Virus record (IMG/VR): IMGVR_UViG_3300032288_005693
Location: 1-45,173 of that record
DNA: 45,173 bases
Strand: one strand, 5' to 3'
Source of the DNA: a virus
In this document: one piece after another, positions 17,489 to 25,144 of the stretch
Position numbering within the stretch: the first letter of the stretch is position 1
Layout of the letters: each line of letters starts with the position of its first letter
Translations under genes and position numbers: made by a program
Notes under the pieces: model-generated
Told to the model about the DNA's origin: nothing
The model's input: the letters and a program-made list of their open reading frames with translations, nothing else
Databases searched by the model: none

Positions 17489-17555
17489 AATTTAACTTCA
17501 ATAATCATTTTATTTTTAAAGTTTTATATTAGTTTTTAATATTGGAGATACAAAT

Positions 17556-17987
17556 ATGTATACACAAAGATTAAGAAGAAGTCGTTTGGCTTCTTTAAGA
17601 AGAATTTCCGACCAACATCTTGAAGATATAAAAAAGATGATCCTTCAAAAGAAAGAATATCTAGAAGATGTTAAAAAAATAGATGAAGATTTCCAAGTAA
17701 AAATGATGAAAGCGATGTATCTCATTTCAGACATTTATGCTGAAATGATAACCAAAACTGTTGCAGTAGGTGAAAAAGCATCCAAAAATTCTTTGAATAC
17801 AGATAATTCTCTCTTCTTTCAAGAGAATTATAAAAAAATGTCGGATACCATTAACAGTATCAAGGGTAGTGATTCTGCATATTCTACTATTGATATGCAG
17901 AATCTCATTATGAGAACTATAACTGAAGCGATTAGTAAAAACAAGAAGTTCAAGGAATTTGTACAAGAAGAATTTAAAAAGTTTTAA
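17556..17987 (+). CDS. Coiled-coil protein with RLAS leader
   Basis: A 143-residue, almost fully helical protein with SD GGAG. The N-terminus is strongly basic and carries SRLASLRR (R10-S13). The body is Lys/Glu-rich with heptad spacing (EDIKKMILQKKEYLEDVKK) and a second helical block near the C-terminus. The leader resembles those at 11871 and 18048. Not recognised; possibly packaged with DNA. Confidence 0.6.
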   Translation: MYTQRLRRSRLASLRRISDQHLEDIKKMILQKKEYLEDVKKIDEDFQVKMMKAMYLISDIYAEMITKTVAVGEKASKNSLNTDNSLFFQENYKKMSDTINSIKGSDSAYSTIDMQNLIMRTITEAISKNKKFKEFVQEEFKKF

Positions 17988-18015
17988 ACCTTCAATAAAT
18001 TATTTATTCATTCCT

Positions 18016-18040
18016 ATTCTTTTGATAAAAACAAAAGGAT
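18016..18040 (+). promoter_or_regulatory. Hairpin covering the SD of the 234-aa gene
   Basis: ATTCTTTTG (18016-18024) pairs with CAAAAGGAT (18032-18040), nine pairs with one G-T wobble around a 7-base loop. The whole SD AAAAGGAT is in the stem; the start is the ATG at 18048. Confidence 0.55.
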
Positions 18041-18047
18041 CTTGAAA

Positions 18048-18752
18048 ATGATTAAAAGTTCTTTATATAAAAGACTAGCAAGTCTTAAGAAAAATTCTAG
18101 TGGTGTCTTACTTCCTGAAAGTGCAACAATTATTGCAGTCTTTTCTCAAGGTAAAAATTTATCTGTTTGGACTAATACAACAGGTTTAGTTAATGCTCAA
18201 ACCTTTAATGATCTCTTTGAAGAAGCAAAAGAGAAAACTAATGTTGTTAGTAAAGCAGGATATAAGCTAAGATTTAAACCACAATTTGGCGAATATTTAT
18301 GGTCTGTGGATGCTAATTTTAGAATCCCTACACCTTTCTTATATAACTATTTCCATAAAAAATTTGGGAATCATATTTTCTACTTTGGGGATTATGCAGA
18401 AAGCATGAGTTTTTTTGATGAAGGGTATGATCTTGTTAAAGATAAAATGAATCCTGATGAAACAAGAAAATTCTCATATTTTGGATTTTCTATGCCTGAT
18501 GATGGTGATTTAAGTAAGGTCAATATTAAACTTGCTTGGGCTGGTGAACGAGCGCCCCAACCACCTTTATTGAAAGTAAAGGTGGTGCGATTCTTTGGTC
18601 AAAATATTATTAATGCTAATATTTACCCTTTAGAAGAAACTGCTGATTTCTCATTCTTAGAACCTGAAGTAGATAACTATACTTCTAAAGAAGAGATGAT
18701 TATTGATTGGGTTAAAATCAACACACAATACAAGTTTATTCAAAAATTTTAA
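18048..18752 (+). CDS. Hypothetical protein with RLAS leader, 234 aa
   Basis: Starts ATG after AAAAGGAT; a TTG two codons upstream is less likely. The leader YKRLASLKKNSSG (R9-S12) matches other small proteins here. The body is a mixed alpha/beta domain rich in Phe and Tyr (YFHKKFGNHIFYFGDYAES, YFGFSMPDDGD). No known motif. It is convergent with the next gene, sharing four bases at the stops. Confidence 0.6.
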   Translation: MIKSSLYKRLASLKKNSSGVLLPESATIIAVFSQGKNLSVWTNTTGLVNAQTFNDLFEEAKEKTNVVSKAGYKLRFKPQFGEYLWSVDANFRIPTPFLYNYFHKKFGNHIFYFGDYAESMSFFDEGYDLVKDKMNPDETRKFSYFGFSMPDDGDLSKVNIKLAWAGERAPQPPLLKVKVVRFFGQNIINANIYPLEETADFSFLEPEVDNYTSKEEMIIDWVKINTQYKFIQKF

Positions 18753-19063
18753 TTAAACCAAGTTCTTACCAATTCTTTATCAAATCCTGCCTTATATAAC
18801 ACATGGCGAATTTGTTTTTTAATCTCTGCAGGTGGTTCACCTTCATAAGGATTTGAAAAACCATTTTGTGCGATTGATAATATTGGTTCTCTTCTTCCTC
18901 GCTCAAAGATTGCTTCATTGATTAATTGTAGACGATATTCTCTTTTAGTATCATCATCATCACCTGCTAATGCCATCGCCAAATCACTCATACTAAAAGT
19001 CTTCTTGGTATAGTGCATTGAAGTCTTTTTTAGCTTATCTAGTCTTGCTCTTAAATTTCTCAT
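18749..19063 (-). CDS. Small basic hypothetical protein
   Basis: A 104-residue protein with SD GAAAGG. The N-terminus is basic and amphipathic (RNLRARLDKLKKTS), followed by an acidic patch (AGDDDD) and a helical segment (KKQIRHVLYKAGFDKELVR). The basic leader is like, but not identical to, the RLAS leaders. Not recognised. Confidence 0.55.
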   Translation of the reverse strand: MRNLRARLDKLKKTSMHYTKKTFSMSDLAMALAGDDDDTKREYRLQLINEAIFERGRREPILSIAQNGFSNPYEGEPPAEIKKQIRHVLYKAGFDKELVRTWFN

Positions 19064-19104
19064 TGAGATTACCTTTCTTATTAAACTTTTATATAGAATA
19101 GAAT

Positions 19105-19142
19105 ATAAAAAAGTTATTACAGATCTGTAATAACTTTTTTAT
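19105..19142. terminator. 38-bp perfect palindrome, bidirectional terminator or operator
   Basis: Both halves (19 bases each, centred on AGATCT) are exact reverse complements, with a run of six A on the left and six T on the right, so either strand gives a GC-poor stem followed by a U-run. It sits between divergent gene starts at 19063 and 19186, where a terminator would only stop transcripts coming from outside the pair. A dimeric regulator operator is the alternative. Confidence 0.65.
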
Positions 19143-19185
19143 AAGATTCCTATTTAATATTATAAACTTAAATGGGGTAGTTTTT

Positions 19186-19929
19186 ATGACTGTTCATTAT
19201 CAAAATAATAAAGTCCCTGTTAAAGTAGCAAGTAATGCCACAGCATATACTTTAACTGCATCAGATAGTATTTATGTAGGTTATAGCGGTCAGACTATTA
19301 ACCTACCTGCACCATCTTCTGTTTTAGGATACCGATATGTGATTAAAGCACCTAGTAATATTTCATCTACTATCACTATTAATGCTTCTACTAATAGCAG
19401 TATGATTGATGGTCTAAATTCTTATCTTATGTATGATAAGAATGATACTTTAGAAGTAGTAGCTACAAGTAGTGGTTGGGTGAAAGTCAGTAATGGTACT
19501 TCATATATATGTTCAGGTAGATTAGCATCCGATCAAACAATTACAAGTAGTGAAGATAACATTATTCACTTTCAAAATAATCAAACATTATCACTAGATC
19601 CTTTGAGCTGGTGGAATAATAGTACTTATAAATATCAGCCTACATTACCAGGGTATTACAATATTTGCTATAGTGTATGGTTTTCAGCAGGTGCTTCTTC
19701 TTTAAACCAAATGAATATACAAATAAGAAAAGGACTAGATTCTGTTGCTATAACTCAATCACCTATTCCAACATCTACAGGTGGGTCTTTATTTGCATCA
19801 AGCATCACCTATTTAAATGGTTCTACTGACTATATTCAATTTACAGCATATAGTTCTAATCCTACTTCTCATGTAGTACAAGGTAGTGGGGCTAGTAATG
19901 GTACATATTTCACTGCGATTAAAGTTTAA
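19186..19929 (+). CDS. Tail-fibre/adhesin-like protein with C1q-like C-terminus
   Basis: A 247-residue protein starting ATG after GGGG. It is Ser/Thr/Asn/Gly-rich and nearly all strand. Residues ~1-105 repeat short strands ending in SGWVKVSNG; residues ~110-247 (LPGYYNICYSVWFSAGASS, QIRKGLDS, ending TYFTAIKV) have the layout of a C1q/TNF-like trimeric jelly roll as found at phage fibre tips. This would bind the host surface or decorate the particle. The fold is inferred from strand pattern and ending. Confidence 0.6.
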   Translation: MTVHYQNNKVPVKVASNATAYTLTASDSIYVGYSGQTINLPAPSSVLGYRYVIKAPSNISSTITINASTNSSMIDGLNSYLMYDKNDTLEVVATSSGWVKVSNGTSYICSGRLASDQTITSSEDNIIHFQNNQTLSLDPLSWWNNSTYKYQPTLPGYYNICYSVWFSAGASSLNQMNIQIRKGLDSVAITQSPIPTSTGGSLFASSITYLNGSTDYIQFTAYSSNPTSHVVQGSGASNGTYFTAIKV

Positions 19930-19942
19930 TATTGTTTAAATA

Positions 19943-19972
19943 GATAACTCTTTATAAACACAAGGAGTTATC
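19943..19972 (+). promoter_or_regulatory. Hairpin trapping the SD of the glycine-rich fibre gene
   Basis: GATAACTC (19943-19950) and GAGTTATC (19965-19972) form a perfect 8-bp stem with a 14-base loop. The SD AAGGAG starts in the loop and runs into the 3' arm; ATG is at 19977. Confidence 0.6.
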
Positions 19973-19976
19973 AAAA

Positions 19977-21173
19977 ATGGCAAATTCATTATCTTTAAGA
20001 ATTACTAATATCGGATCTTCATCTTCACTATATATAAGTGATATACATGATGGTAAAGATCAAAATGGTCGTGTCAATAATCGTAAACCCTATCAATATG
20101 TACCCGCTAATGGTTCAGTAGTAGTGTTATTTACAGAACAAGTGAAGTATAGTTATGAGAATGGTGCAATAAGATCATTTATAGATCAAGGTTTAATTGA
20201 GACCTTTTTTGTTATGGGGGAAGTAAATCTCTTGAGTACAGATGAAGATGGCAGTTATAAACTCAATGTATCTTATGAAGGTAATACTTTTTATTTGAGA
20301 GATAACACTAATAGTGATGTTGGTACAAATATTAATGTAAAAGCAGGTAATTCTGTAGATGAAACAGGTGGAGACATTCAACTACAAGGTGGGAACTCGG
20401 ACAATAATAATGGGGGTTATATAGGATTGACAGGTGGTGAAGGAACAAATGGTGGTACTGTGACCATATATGGTGGTCGAGGTAGTACAGGAACTGCAGG
20501 TAATATTACTTTAGCAGCAGGGGATAAACCTACAGGTAATGGTGGTAGTGTAAATATATATGGTGGTCCTGCTTGGGTAGCAGGTGCAGAAGCTGGTGGT
20601 GTGAATATATATGGAGGTAATTCTATTACCACAGGTGAAGCTAGTATTAGTGGTTCAATTTTAATAGAAGCAGGTGGTATTGGTAATCCTGGTGTAGGTG
20701 GTTGGGTAAATACAGGTGGGGATGTCACAATTAAATCAGGTTTAGGGAATGGTGGTGGTCATAGTTCTGGTGATGTTATATTAGAACCTGTAGCTGGAGC
20801 AGGTGGTGCAAGTGATGGTAAAGTAGTCATTAAGGGAGCAAATGTTACATTAAATGAGTATGAAATAGATGGAGTTCTTTCTGTATATGGTGGAGATGGC
20901 ACTATTATATCAAATCCTTATGGTAGAATAGAAACATCTCTTTTACCAGGTGATACTCTTACAGGCTTTTCTATACCTGGTGCATTTATAACATTAACAC
21001 AAGTAATTATTGTTACTTTAGAGTATCCAAATGTTGCAGGTTTAGTTTTAAATATACCTGCACATATTACCTCAAGAGTATTAGGTGTTCATGCGAATGT
21101 AGAATTAGAATTAGTTAATGGTAGTGGTGCAGAAGTTACTGTTTATTTAAATTGGATGGTATTGGGTGCTTGA
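19977..21173 (+). CDS. Glycine-rich repetitive fibre protein
   Basis: A 398-residue protein. Residues ~1-105 are a strand-rich head (SLRITNIGSSSSLYISDIHD). Residues ~120-285 are short repeats of the form GG-x-V-x-I-x-GG (GGTVTIYGGRG, GGSVNIYGGPA, GGVNIYGGNS), as in stacked beta-solenoid fibres. The C-terminal ~110 residues are non-repetitive strands ending VYLNWMVLGA and may be the tip. It follows the other fibre-like gene by 47 bases with its own SD hairpin. The repeat region is the likeliest place for length variation between related phages. Confidence 0.65.
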   Translation: MANSLSLRITNIGSSSSLYISDIHDGKDQNGRVNNRKPYQYVPANGSVVVLFTEQVKYSYENGAIRSFIDQGLIETFFVMGEVNLLSTDEDGSYKLNVSYEGNTFYLRDNTNSDVGTNINVKAGNSVDETGGDIQLQGGNSDNNNGGYIGLTGGEGTNGGTVTIYGGRGSTGTAGNITLAAGDKPTGNGGSVNIYGGPAWVAGAEAGGVNIYGGNSITTGEASISGSILIEAGGIGNPGVGGWVNTGGDVTIKSGLGNGGGHSSGDVILEPVAGAGGASDGKVVIKGANVTLNEYEIDGVLSVYGGDGTIISNPYGRIETSLLPGDTLTGFSIPGAFITLTQVIIVTLEYPNVAGLVLNIPAHITSRVLGVHANVELELVNGSGAEVTVYLNWMVLGA

Positions 21174-21189
21174 TATTAAGGATAAGTTA

Positions 21190-21435
21190 TTAAACTTTAA
21201 CTGCACATCCAAGAATTTTTTGAATATTAGAAACTAAGCTGTTCAAATCCGCATTATCATATAGATCATATCGTGTTGATCCCATTAACACAAAATAAGG
21301 TGATGGGTTATCAAGAAATAGTACTACCATATCATCAATATGATTTGTAACAGTGATTTTATTTGGCGATACGACTTCAACAATAAAGTCATTTAATAGT
21401 TCTGATAGAATAGAGAAGAAATATTGTGTATTCAT
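21190..21435 (-). CDS. Small hypothetical protein, 81 aa
   Basis: SD AAAAGGA before ATG 21435. A short alpha/beta protein (FFSILSELLNDFIVEVVSPN then a strand block MVVLFLDNPSPYFVLMG). It has the same size and rough layout (helix, strands, aromatic turn, C-terminal helix) as the proteins at 21858 and 22158, though identity is low. Not recognised. Confidence 0.55.
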   Translation of the reverse strand: MNTQYFFSILSELLNDFIVEVVSPNKITVTNHIDDMVVLFLDNPSPYFVLMGSTRYDLYDNADLNSLVSNIQKILGCAVKV

Positions 21436-21449
21436 TTGAATTTTCCTTT

Positions 21450-21551
21450 TTAAGACTTCTTTGGTGGAAGAAATAATTTACCTAAGGTTGCACTTATTTT
21501 GGCATCTTTTTCAGATTGTGTTTGTTTAGTCTTGCTCTTTTGATTTTGCAT
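21450..21551 (-). CDS. Very small basic protein, 33 aa
   Basis: An ORF with ATG at 21551 and SD AAAGGA about nine bases upstream, reading MQNQKSKTKQTQSEKDAKIS and ending LPPKKS. The good SD and its fit between two other small minus genes support a real gene. Highly Lys/Gln-rich, no hydrophobic stretch. The 21552-21707 stretch beyond it holds only a promoter-like element. Confidence 0.45.
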   Translation of the reverse strand: MQNQKSKTKQTQSEKDAKISATLGKLFLPPKKS

Positions 21552-21646
21552 AATGCTTAATCCTTTGTTTAGTTGTATTAGTTACACCTTAAACACTTCA
21601 TAAATATCTTTATTGCAAGTTCATTAAAAAACTTTTTTTCATCAAG

Positions 21647-21681
21647 TTGCAATAAATCTAAATCATCTTGTGTTTATATAG
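21647..21681 (+). promoter_or_regulatory. Probable promoter, copy B
   Basis: TTGCAATAA, TAAATC and TGTTTATAT occur in the same order and spacing as upstream of the gene at 13534. It lies just before the 47-aa acidic protein gene. Confidence 0.5.
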
Positions 21682-21707
21682 TGAATCCAACAGAAAGGAA
21701 AAAACAA

Positions 21708-21851
21708 ATGGATGACTTCTTAACCTACACTTCTTGTGAAGAATTTTACTCTTATGAAGATGAAACCCCTAGCATCATTGAAAATGAAGAAAGACCCTTA
21801 GATAACTTCTTAACAGAACCCACTTGTGAAGAGTTTTATACCGAAGAATAA
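21708..21851 (+). CDS. Tiny acidic protein with an internal duplication
   Basis: A 47-residue protein with SD AAAGGA and a conserved promoter element upstream. It reads as two similar halves: DDFLTYTSCEEFYSYED and, after a spacer, DNFLTEPTCEEFYTEE. Net charge is strongly negative and each half has one Cys. It is an isolated plus gene inside a minus block. Small acidic phage proteins are often DNA mimics or host-enzyme inhibitors, but no function can be assigned here. Confidence 0.5.
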   Translation: MDDFLTYTSCEEFYSYEDETPSIIENEERPLDNFLTEPTCEEFYTEE

Positions 21852-21857
21852 TAAACC

Positions 21858-22157
21858 TTATTGATTGCTCTCTATAATAAAATTCCTAAGTCCTATTAAA
21901 TCATCATAATAAAATTTACCATATTTCACTTCAGGCAAATCAGCCATACTTATATCAAACCATATATGTCTTTCTACATTAAAGAAATCCCCACCTTCTA
22001 CAAAGAGAAAAGATGGTTCAAATTCAAATGGTAAATCTCTTTTAATCTTTAAGTCTTTATATGATGCAGATACATAATCTTCACTATCTATTTTAAATTC
22101 ACATAAAAGATCACTGCAATTCTCTAATAAAAAAGCTAATAACTTTGTCATTGTCAT
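21858..22157 (-). CDS. Small hypothetical protein, 99 aa
   Basis: Acidic alpha/beta protein (LLAFLLENCSDLLCEFKIDSE, residues ~5-25, pattern of helix then strand; later SFLFVEGGDFF and a C-terminal helix). Starts directly at the stop of the gene at 22158; the SD AAGGAT is inside the upstream coding end. Its layout is like the 22158 and 21190 products, suggesting a small diverged family. Not recognised. Confidence 0.55.
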   Translation of the reverse strand: MTMTKLLAFLLENCSDLLCEFKIDSEDYVSASYKDLKIKRDLPFEFEPSFLFVEGGDFFNVERHIWFDISMADLPEVKYGKFYYDDLIGLRNFIIESNQ

Positions 22158-22439
22158 TTATCCTTCTAAAATGAAATCTTTAATCTCATTAATTTGTGTA
22201 ATGCTAAATGTTGCACTACTTAAAATTTTAGGTTTTAATTCAAGATCCCCAATCTCATCCCAATATTGTTTTTCTACTAAGACAAGATCCTGTTCTTTAA
22301 TAGAAAATAAAATATTCATATCATCTTCTAAAAAATGAGATTCCAAAGTACCCATACATAAATTATGCGTGTCTAAACTTATTATATTAACTAGCATTTC
22401 ACTGAAATTGTCTTTTACATAACTTCTTATATCAAACAT
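22158..22439 (-). CDS. Small hypothetical protein, 93 aa
   Basis: Acidic alpha/beta protein with VKDNFSEMLVNIISL at the N-terminus, a strand block (NILFSIKEQDLVLVEKQYWD) and a final helix (ITQINEIKDFILEG). Similar plan to its downstream neighbour. The start is weakly supported (AGAG before ATG). The upstream gap carries a CCTTATATAGA element, with the same distance to its gene as at 41028. Not recognised. Confidence 0.55.
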   Translation of the reverse strand: MFDIRSYVKDNFSEMLVNIISLDTHNLCMGTLESHFLEDDMNILFSIKEQDLVLVEKQYWDEIGDLELKPKILSSATFSITQINEIKDFILEG

Positions 22440-22464
22440 ATTTTTTCTCTAAAATAGTCTTAAC

Positions 22465-22494
22465 TCTATATAAGGCATTATACAAAATGAATCT
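22465..22494 (-). promoter_or_regulatory. Promoter-like element, TATAAT box plus shared CCTTATATAGA
   Basis: On the minus strand TTTTGTATAATG is followed by CCTTATATAGA (22465-22475 on the plus numbering). The same 11 bases lie at 41028-41038 before the minus gene starting at 41002; in both cases exactly 25 bases separate it from the start codon. Confidence 0.45.
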
Positions 22495-22512
22495 TATTTT
22501 TGAGTAGGATAT

Positions 22513-23085
22513 TTAGATTGCTCTAACAAGTCTTAGTTGTGTTGTGATGCTTTCAATTTCATCTTCAATGGGTTTTCTTTTTGGATCTTTTTTACCTTTA
22601 GGAATATTATCTAATTCTTCAAGTAATTGACCTAGACGAACTTTAAGGGGTTCGATCTTTTCAGGATTTGCTTTTAAATCTTTCCAAACAGCTTCCTCTT
22701 CATCTGTCATAACAACATAAGTGTGTTCAGGATTAGCATCTTTATCATAGAAAGAATCCTTGAGTTGGTCAATGATCTCTTCTCTTAATCGATCATATTT
22801 ACTAGCAGTATCTTGGATTTGATTACCAAGTTTTACCATTTCAGTAAATTTATCTTTAATTTCAGGCATGGCTTGAAACAAGCTAGTATAAGGGTCTCGA
22901 TCTAAATCATAGTTATAAATACTATCATTGTAATAATGAACTACTCCCCACCCACTTGTTTCGGAATAAGCCTTATACCAAGAAAAATTTCTTGTATAAA
23001 AATTACATCTTTTCCCACCTGAAATCTTTTCAAGGACAGGATAAGCTAATTCCTCTTTTTTTGTAATGAAGCGTCTTTTAGCCAT
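22513..23085 (-). CDS. Tandem-family paralogue 4 (diverged)
   Basis: A 190-residue protein. The start at MAKRRFITKK is chosen because its three upstream relatives begin with similar MGRPRGISQ, MRVISK and MARAISK starts; the longer ATG at 23124 would run 38 bases into the upstream gene. It shares the plan: short basic N-terminus, LEKISGGKRCN in place of LSGHKCN, aromatic block, long helix and C-terminal coiled coil (ESITTQLRLVRA). The most diverged of the four. Function unknown. Confidence 0.6.
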   Translation of the reverse strand: MAKRRFITKKEELAYPVLEKISGGKRCNFYTRNFSWYKAYSETSGWGVVHYYNDSIYNYDLDRDPYTSLFQAMPEIKDKFTEMVKLGNQIQDTASKYDRLREEIIDQLKDSFYDKDANPEHTYVVMTDEEEAVWKDLKANPEKIEPLKVRLGQLLEELDNIPKGKKDPKRKPIEDEIESITTQLRLVRAI

Positions 23086-23086
23086 T

Positions 23087-23614
23087 TTAATTAAGTGCTT
23101 TCTGTTGATTTTGAAGTTCAACAATTTGTCTAGTTAAATCAGATCTCTGTGCAAGAGTTTCTTTAGTTTTAAGTAGTGCTTTTTTTTGTTGTTTTAGATC
23201 TTTGATTTGTGTTTCAAGTTCTTGAAACTTTTGTTCGTAATTTGGATCTTGACGAATTTCAAAAGGTTTATGGATGTCTTTTCTATCAATACCATGCTTG
23301 GTAAAAAAATCAACCCCTTGTTGACGAAGTTCATTTAATCTATTAACAGATGAATAGAAATTATTTTGAATTTCGGTAGCTTCTTTTTGAATGGCTTCAT
23401 ATTCAGCACGAAGTTCAGGACTGATTTGTTCATCATTGTTAATGACAACAAATGAGCCGAGAAAAGCACTGCGATTAAAACTCCAAAATCTACGACTAGC
23501 GTTCCAATAATCCCAATTCATAACACAGCCATCATTACATTTATGACCACTGAGATTACGATATAATCTTTCAAGGGTTGCTTTTTCTTGGCTAATTCCT
23601 CTTGGTCTTCCCAT
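23087..23614 (-). CDS. Tandem-family paralogue 3
   Basis: A 175-residue protein with SD AGGAG. Begins MGRPRGISQEKATLERLYR, then LSGHKCNDGCV, an aromatic Arg/Phe/Trp block (RRFWSFNRSAFLGS), a helix with NRLNELRQQGVDFF, the phrase GIDRKDIHKPF and a coiled-coil tail (LTRQIVELQNQQKA). Cys/His in GHKCND could hint at metal binding but the pattern is too short to claim it. One of four adjacent related genes. Not recognised. Confidence 0.65.
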   Translation of the reverse strand: MGRPRGISQEKATLERLYRNLSGHKCNDGCVMNWDYWNASRRFWSFNRSAFLGSFVVINNDEQISPELRAEYEAIQKEATEIQNNFYSSVNRLNELRQQGVDFFTKHGIDRKDIHKPFEIRQDPNYEQKFQELETQIKDLKQQKKALLKTKETLAQRSDLTRQIVELQNQQKALN

Positions 23615-23627
23615 GATTTATTTACTC

Positions 23628-24137
23628 CTATTTCACTTGTCTTAGTTGTTCTTCTAAGTCAGTGATTTGTTGTGTTAAGGTTTCTCTTTGTGCAAGATTT
23701 GCTTTGTTCTTTGGGGTTTCTCTAAGTTGTTGTTTTAGAGTTGTGATTTGAGTTTCAAGTTCTTGATACTTTTCAAAGTCATTAATGACAATAAAATCTT
23801 TGTGAATGTCTTTTCTATCAATACCTTGTCTTTGAAAAAACTCAACGCCTTCTGATCTAACTTTGTTCATTTCTTTAACAGTGCCTTCAAGCATAGCTGT
23901 TAATTCTTGAAATCTCCCATATAGAGCCTTATATTCAGCTTCTACTTCAGGACTTAAACCATGATCTTTGTCTAGCCAATAATATGCACCTAGCCATACA
24001 CTACGACCATAGCCAATAAATCTTTCATACATATTGTTGATGATATACTCTTCAACATAGCCATCATTAGATGGGTGTCCTGTGATTTGACGATATTTGT
24101 CTTCAAGAGTAGCCCTTGCTTTAGAAATAACTCTCAT
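23628..24137 (-). CDS. Tandem-family paralogue 2
   Basis: A 169-residue protein with SD AGGAG. Begins MRVISKARATLEDKYRQ, then ITGHPSNDGYV (the Cys of the relatives is lost), RFIGYGRSVWLGAYY, a helix with MNKVRSEGVEFF, GIDRKDIHKDF, and a coiled-coil tail (TQQITDLEEQLRQVK). The IHK-F block and the terminal QLRQ are the best conserved points across the set. Not recognised. Confidence 0.65.
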   Translation of the reverse strand: MRVISKARATLEDKYRQITGHPSNDGYVEEYIINNMYERFIGYGRSVWLGAYYWLDKDHGLSPEVEAEYKALYGRFQELTAMLEGTVKEMNKVRSEGVEFFQRQGIDRKDIHKDFIVINDFEKYQELETQITTLKQQLRETPKNKANLAQRETLTQQITDLEEQLRQVK

Positions 24138-24148
24138 TTTAGTAACTC

Positions 24149-24661
24149 CTATTTAATCTGCCTTAGTTGTTGTTTTAAAGTTTCTATTTGAAGTTTTAAG
24201 GATTTTCTTAATGGTAGTGTTGTTTTGTCTTTAGGTAAGGGTTTAAGTTGTTCTTTTAAAGCTGTGAGTTTTGTTTCTATTGTTTTATAGTTTTCATAAT
24301 CCTCAACAACAAAAAAATTTTTGTGAATGTGTTCAGGTTCAACCCCTTTACTACAAAGGTATTCTGAAATTTTTTCTCTGAGTTTGTTCAATCGTTCTAC
24401 AGATGTATCAATCGTTTTTTCGAGTTCAATAGCTTCATTCGCCATTTGTTCGTATTCTTGACGAATATCATCACTAAGTGTTTCATTAGATTCAATGGGT
24501 CTAACTACACCTAATCCTGCCCATTGACCATAACCCCAAAATCTGCAATAGAGATTACCTATATGATAGGTATGAACACGACCTTTATTACATTTATGAC
24601 CTGAAAGCCTACGATATAATCGTTCAAGGACAGCAAGGTCTTTAGAGATTGCTCTTGCCAT
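24149..24661 (-). CDS. Tandem-family paralogue 1
   Basis: A 170-residue protein with SD AAGGAT. Begins MARAISKDLAVLERLYRR, then LSGHKCNKGRV, RFWGYGQWAGLGVV, a helix with LNKLREKISEYL, GVEPEHIHKNFF and a C-terminal coiled coil (LKLQIETLKQQLRQIK). First of the four tandem copies in transcription order. Not recognised. Confidence 0.65.
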   Translation of the reverse strand: MARAISKDLAVLERLYRRLSGHKCNKGRVHTYHIGNLYCRFWGYGQWAGLGVVRPIESNETLSDDIRQEYEQMANEAIELEKTIDTSVERLNKLREKISEYLCSKGVEPEHIHKNFFVVEDYENYKTIETKLTALKEQLKPLPKDKTTLPLRKSLKLQIETLKQQLRQIK

Positions 24662-24669
24662 GATGTAAA

Positions 24670-25122
24670 TTATCCTTGTTTTTGAAGGGTTTTAACAGCA
24701 TTAGTAATGGTTCTTGGTTCAGCGTTTCTATTTCCTAGAATAGCATCTAGATATTTAACACTTGCTTTTAAACAATCTTCTTCTGTAGCTAGATGGCTGA
24801 GATATGAATGATAGCAAATATTGATACCATTAGGTTTAACAACACCAATAGGTTTAATAAGACTTGATTTCTCAAAGGCATAGTTTTTAGAACCTAATTG
24901 ATATAAGTTCATCACTAGACCAGCGCCCCATTCTTCTTTTATAAGAAGAAAAGACATTTTATCTCTGCCAAAGTAAATGTCGATTTTGGTATCAGTATCA
25001 TCAAGCTTTGTGAAAATAACTTGATCATCAAGCTTTGTGAAAATAACTTGATCTTGGGGTTGTGATGTATATAATTGGACAATAATTATCGCCAATAATA
25101 AAACTAAGGGAATAATGATCAT
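24670..25122 (-). CDS. Membrane-anchored protein with duplicated 9-aa unit
   Basis: A 150-residue protein starting MIIIPLVLLLAIIIVQLYTS, an N-terminal anchor. Next comes a perfect duplication, DQVIFTKLD twice, then a mixed domain (KIDIYFGRDKMSFLLIKEEW) and a helical C-terminus (TITNAVKTLQKQG). Probably anchored in the host membrane with the body outside. SD AAAAGGA is covered by a short palindrome. Not recognised. Confidence 0.6.
   Translation of the reverse strand: MIIIPLVLLLAIIIVQLYTSQPQDQVIFTKLDDQVIFTKLDDTDTKIDIYFGRDKMSFLLIKEEWGAGLVMNLYQLGSKNYAFEKSSLIKPIGVVKPNGINICYHSYLSHLATEEDCLKASVKYLDAILGNRNAEPRTITNAVKTLQKQG
24997..25050. repeat. Exact tandem repeat, 2 x 27 bases
   Basis: Unit 24997-25023 is repeated without change at 25024-25050, with five more matching bases beyond. 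The unit is nine codons long and duplicates DQVIFTKLD in frame. Perfect identity including third bases points to a recent duplication. Confidence 0.9.
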
Positions 25123-25130
25123 AGGTGTTT

Positions 25131-25144
25131 TCCTTTTTAAAGGA
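25131..25144 (-). promoter_or_regulatory. Short palindrome over the SD of the membrane protein gene
   Basis: TCCTTT and AAAGGA lie inverted with two bases between, so on the message the SD AAAGGA can pair with the bases just upstream. A realistic stem is five pairs with a four-base loop; weaker than the other cases. Confidence 0.35.

Noticed and set aside
20417-20728. Minus ORF rich in Pro inside the fibre repeats
   Set aside because: It is the reverse of GGT/GGN repeats in the glycine-rich fibre gene; no SD and no independent support.
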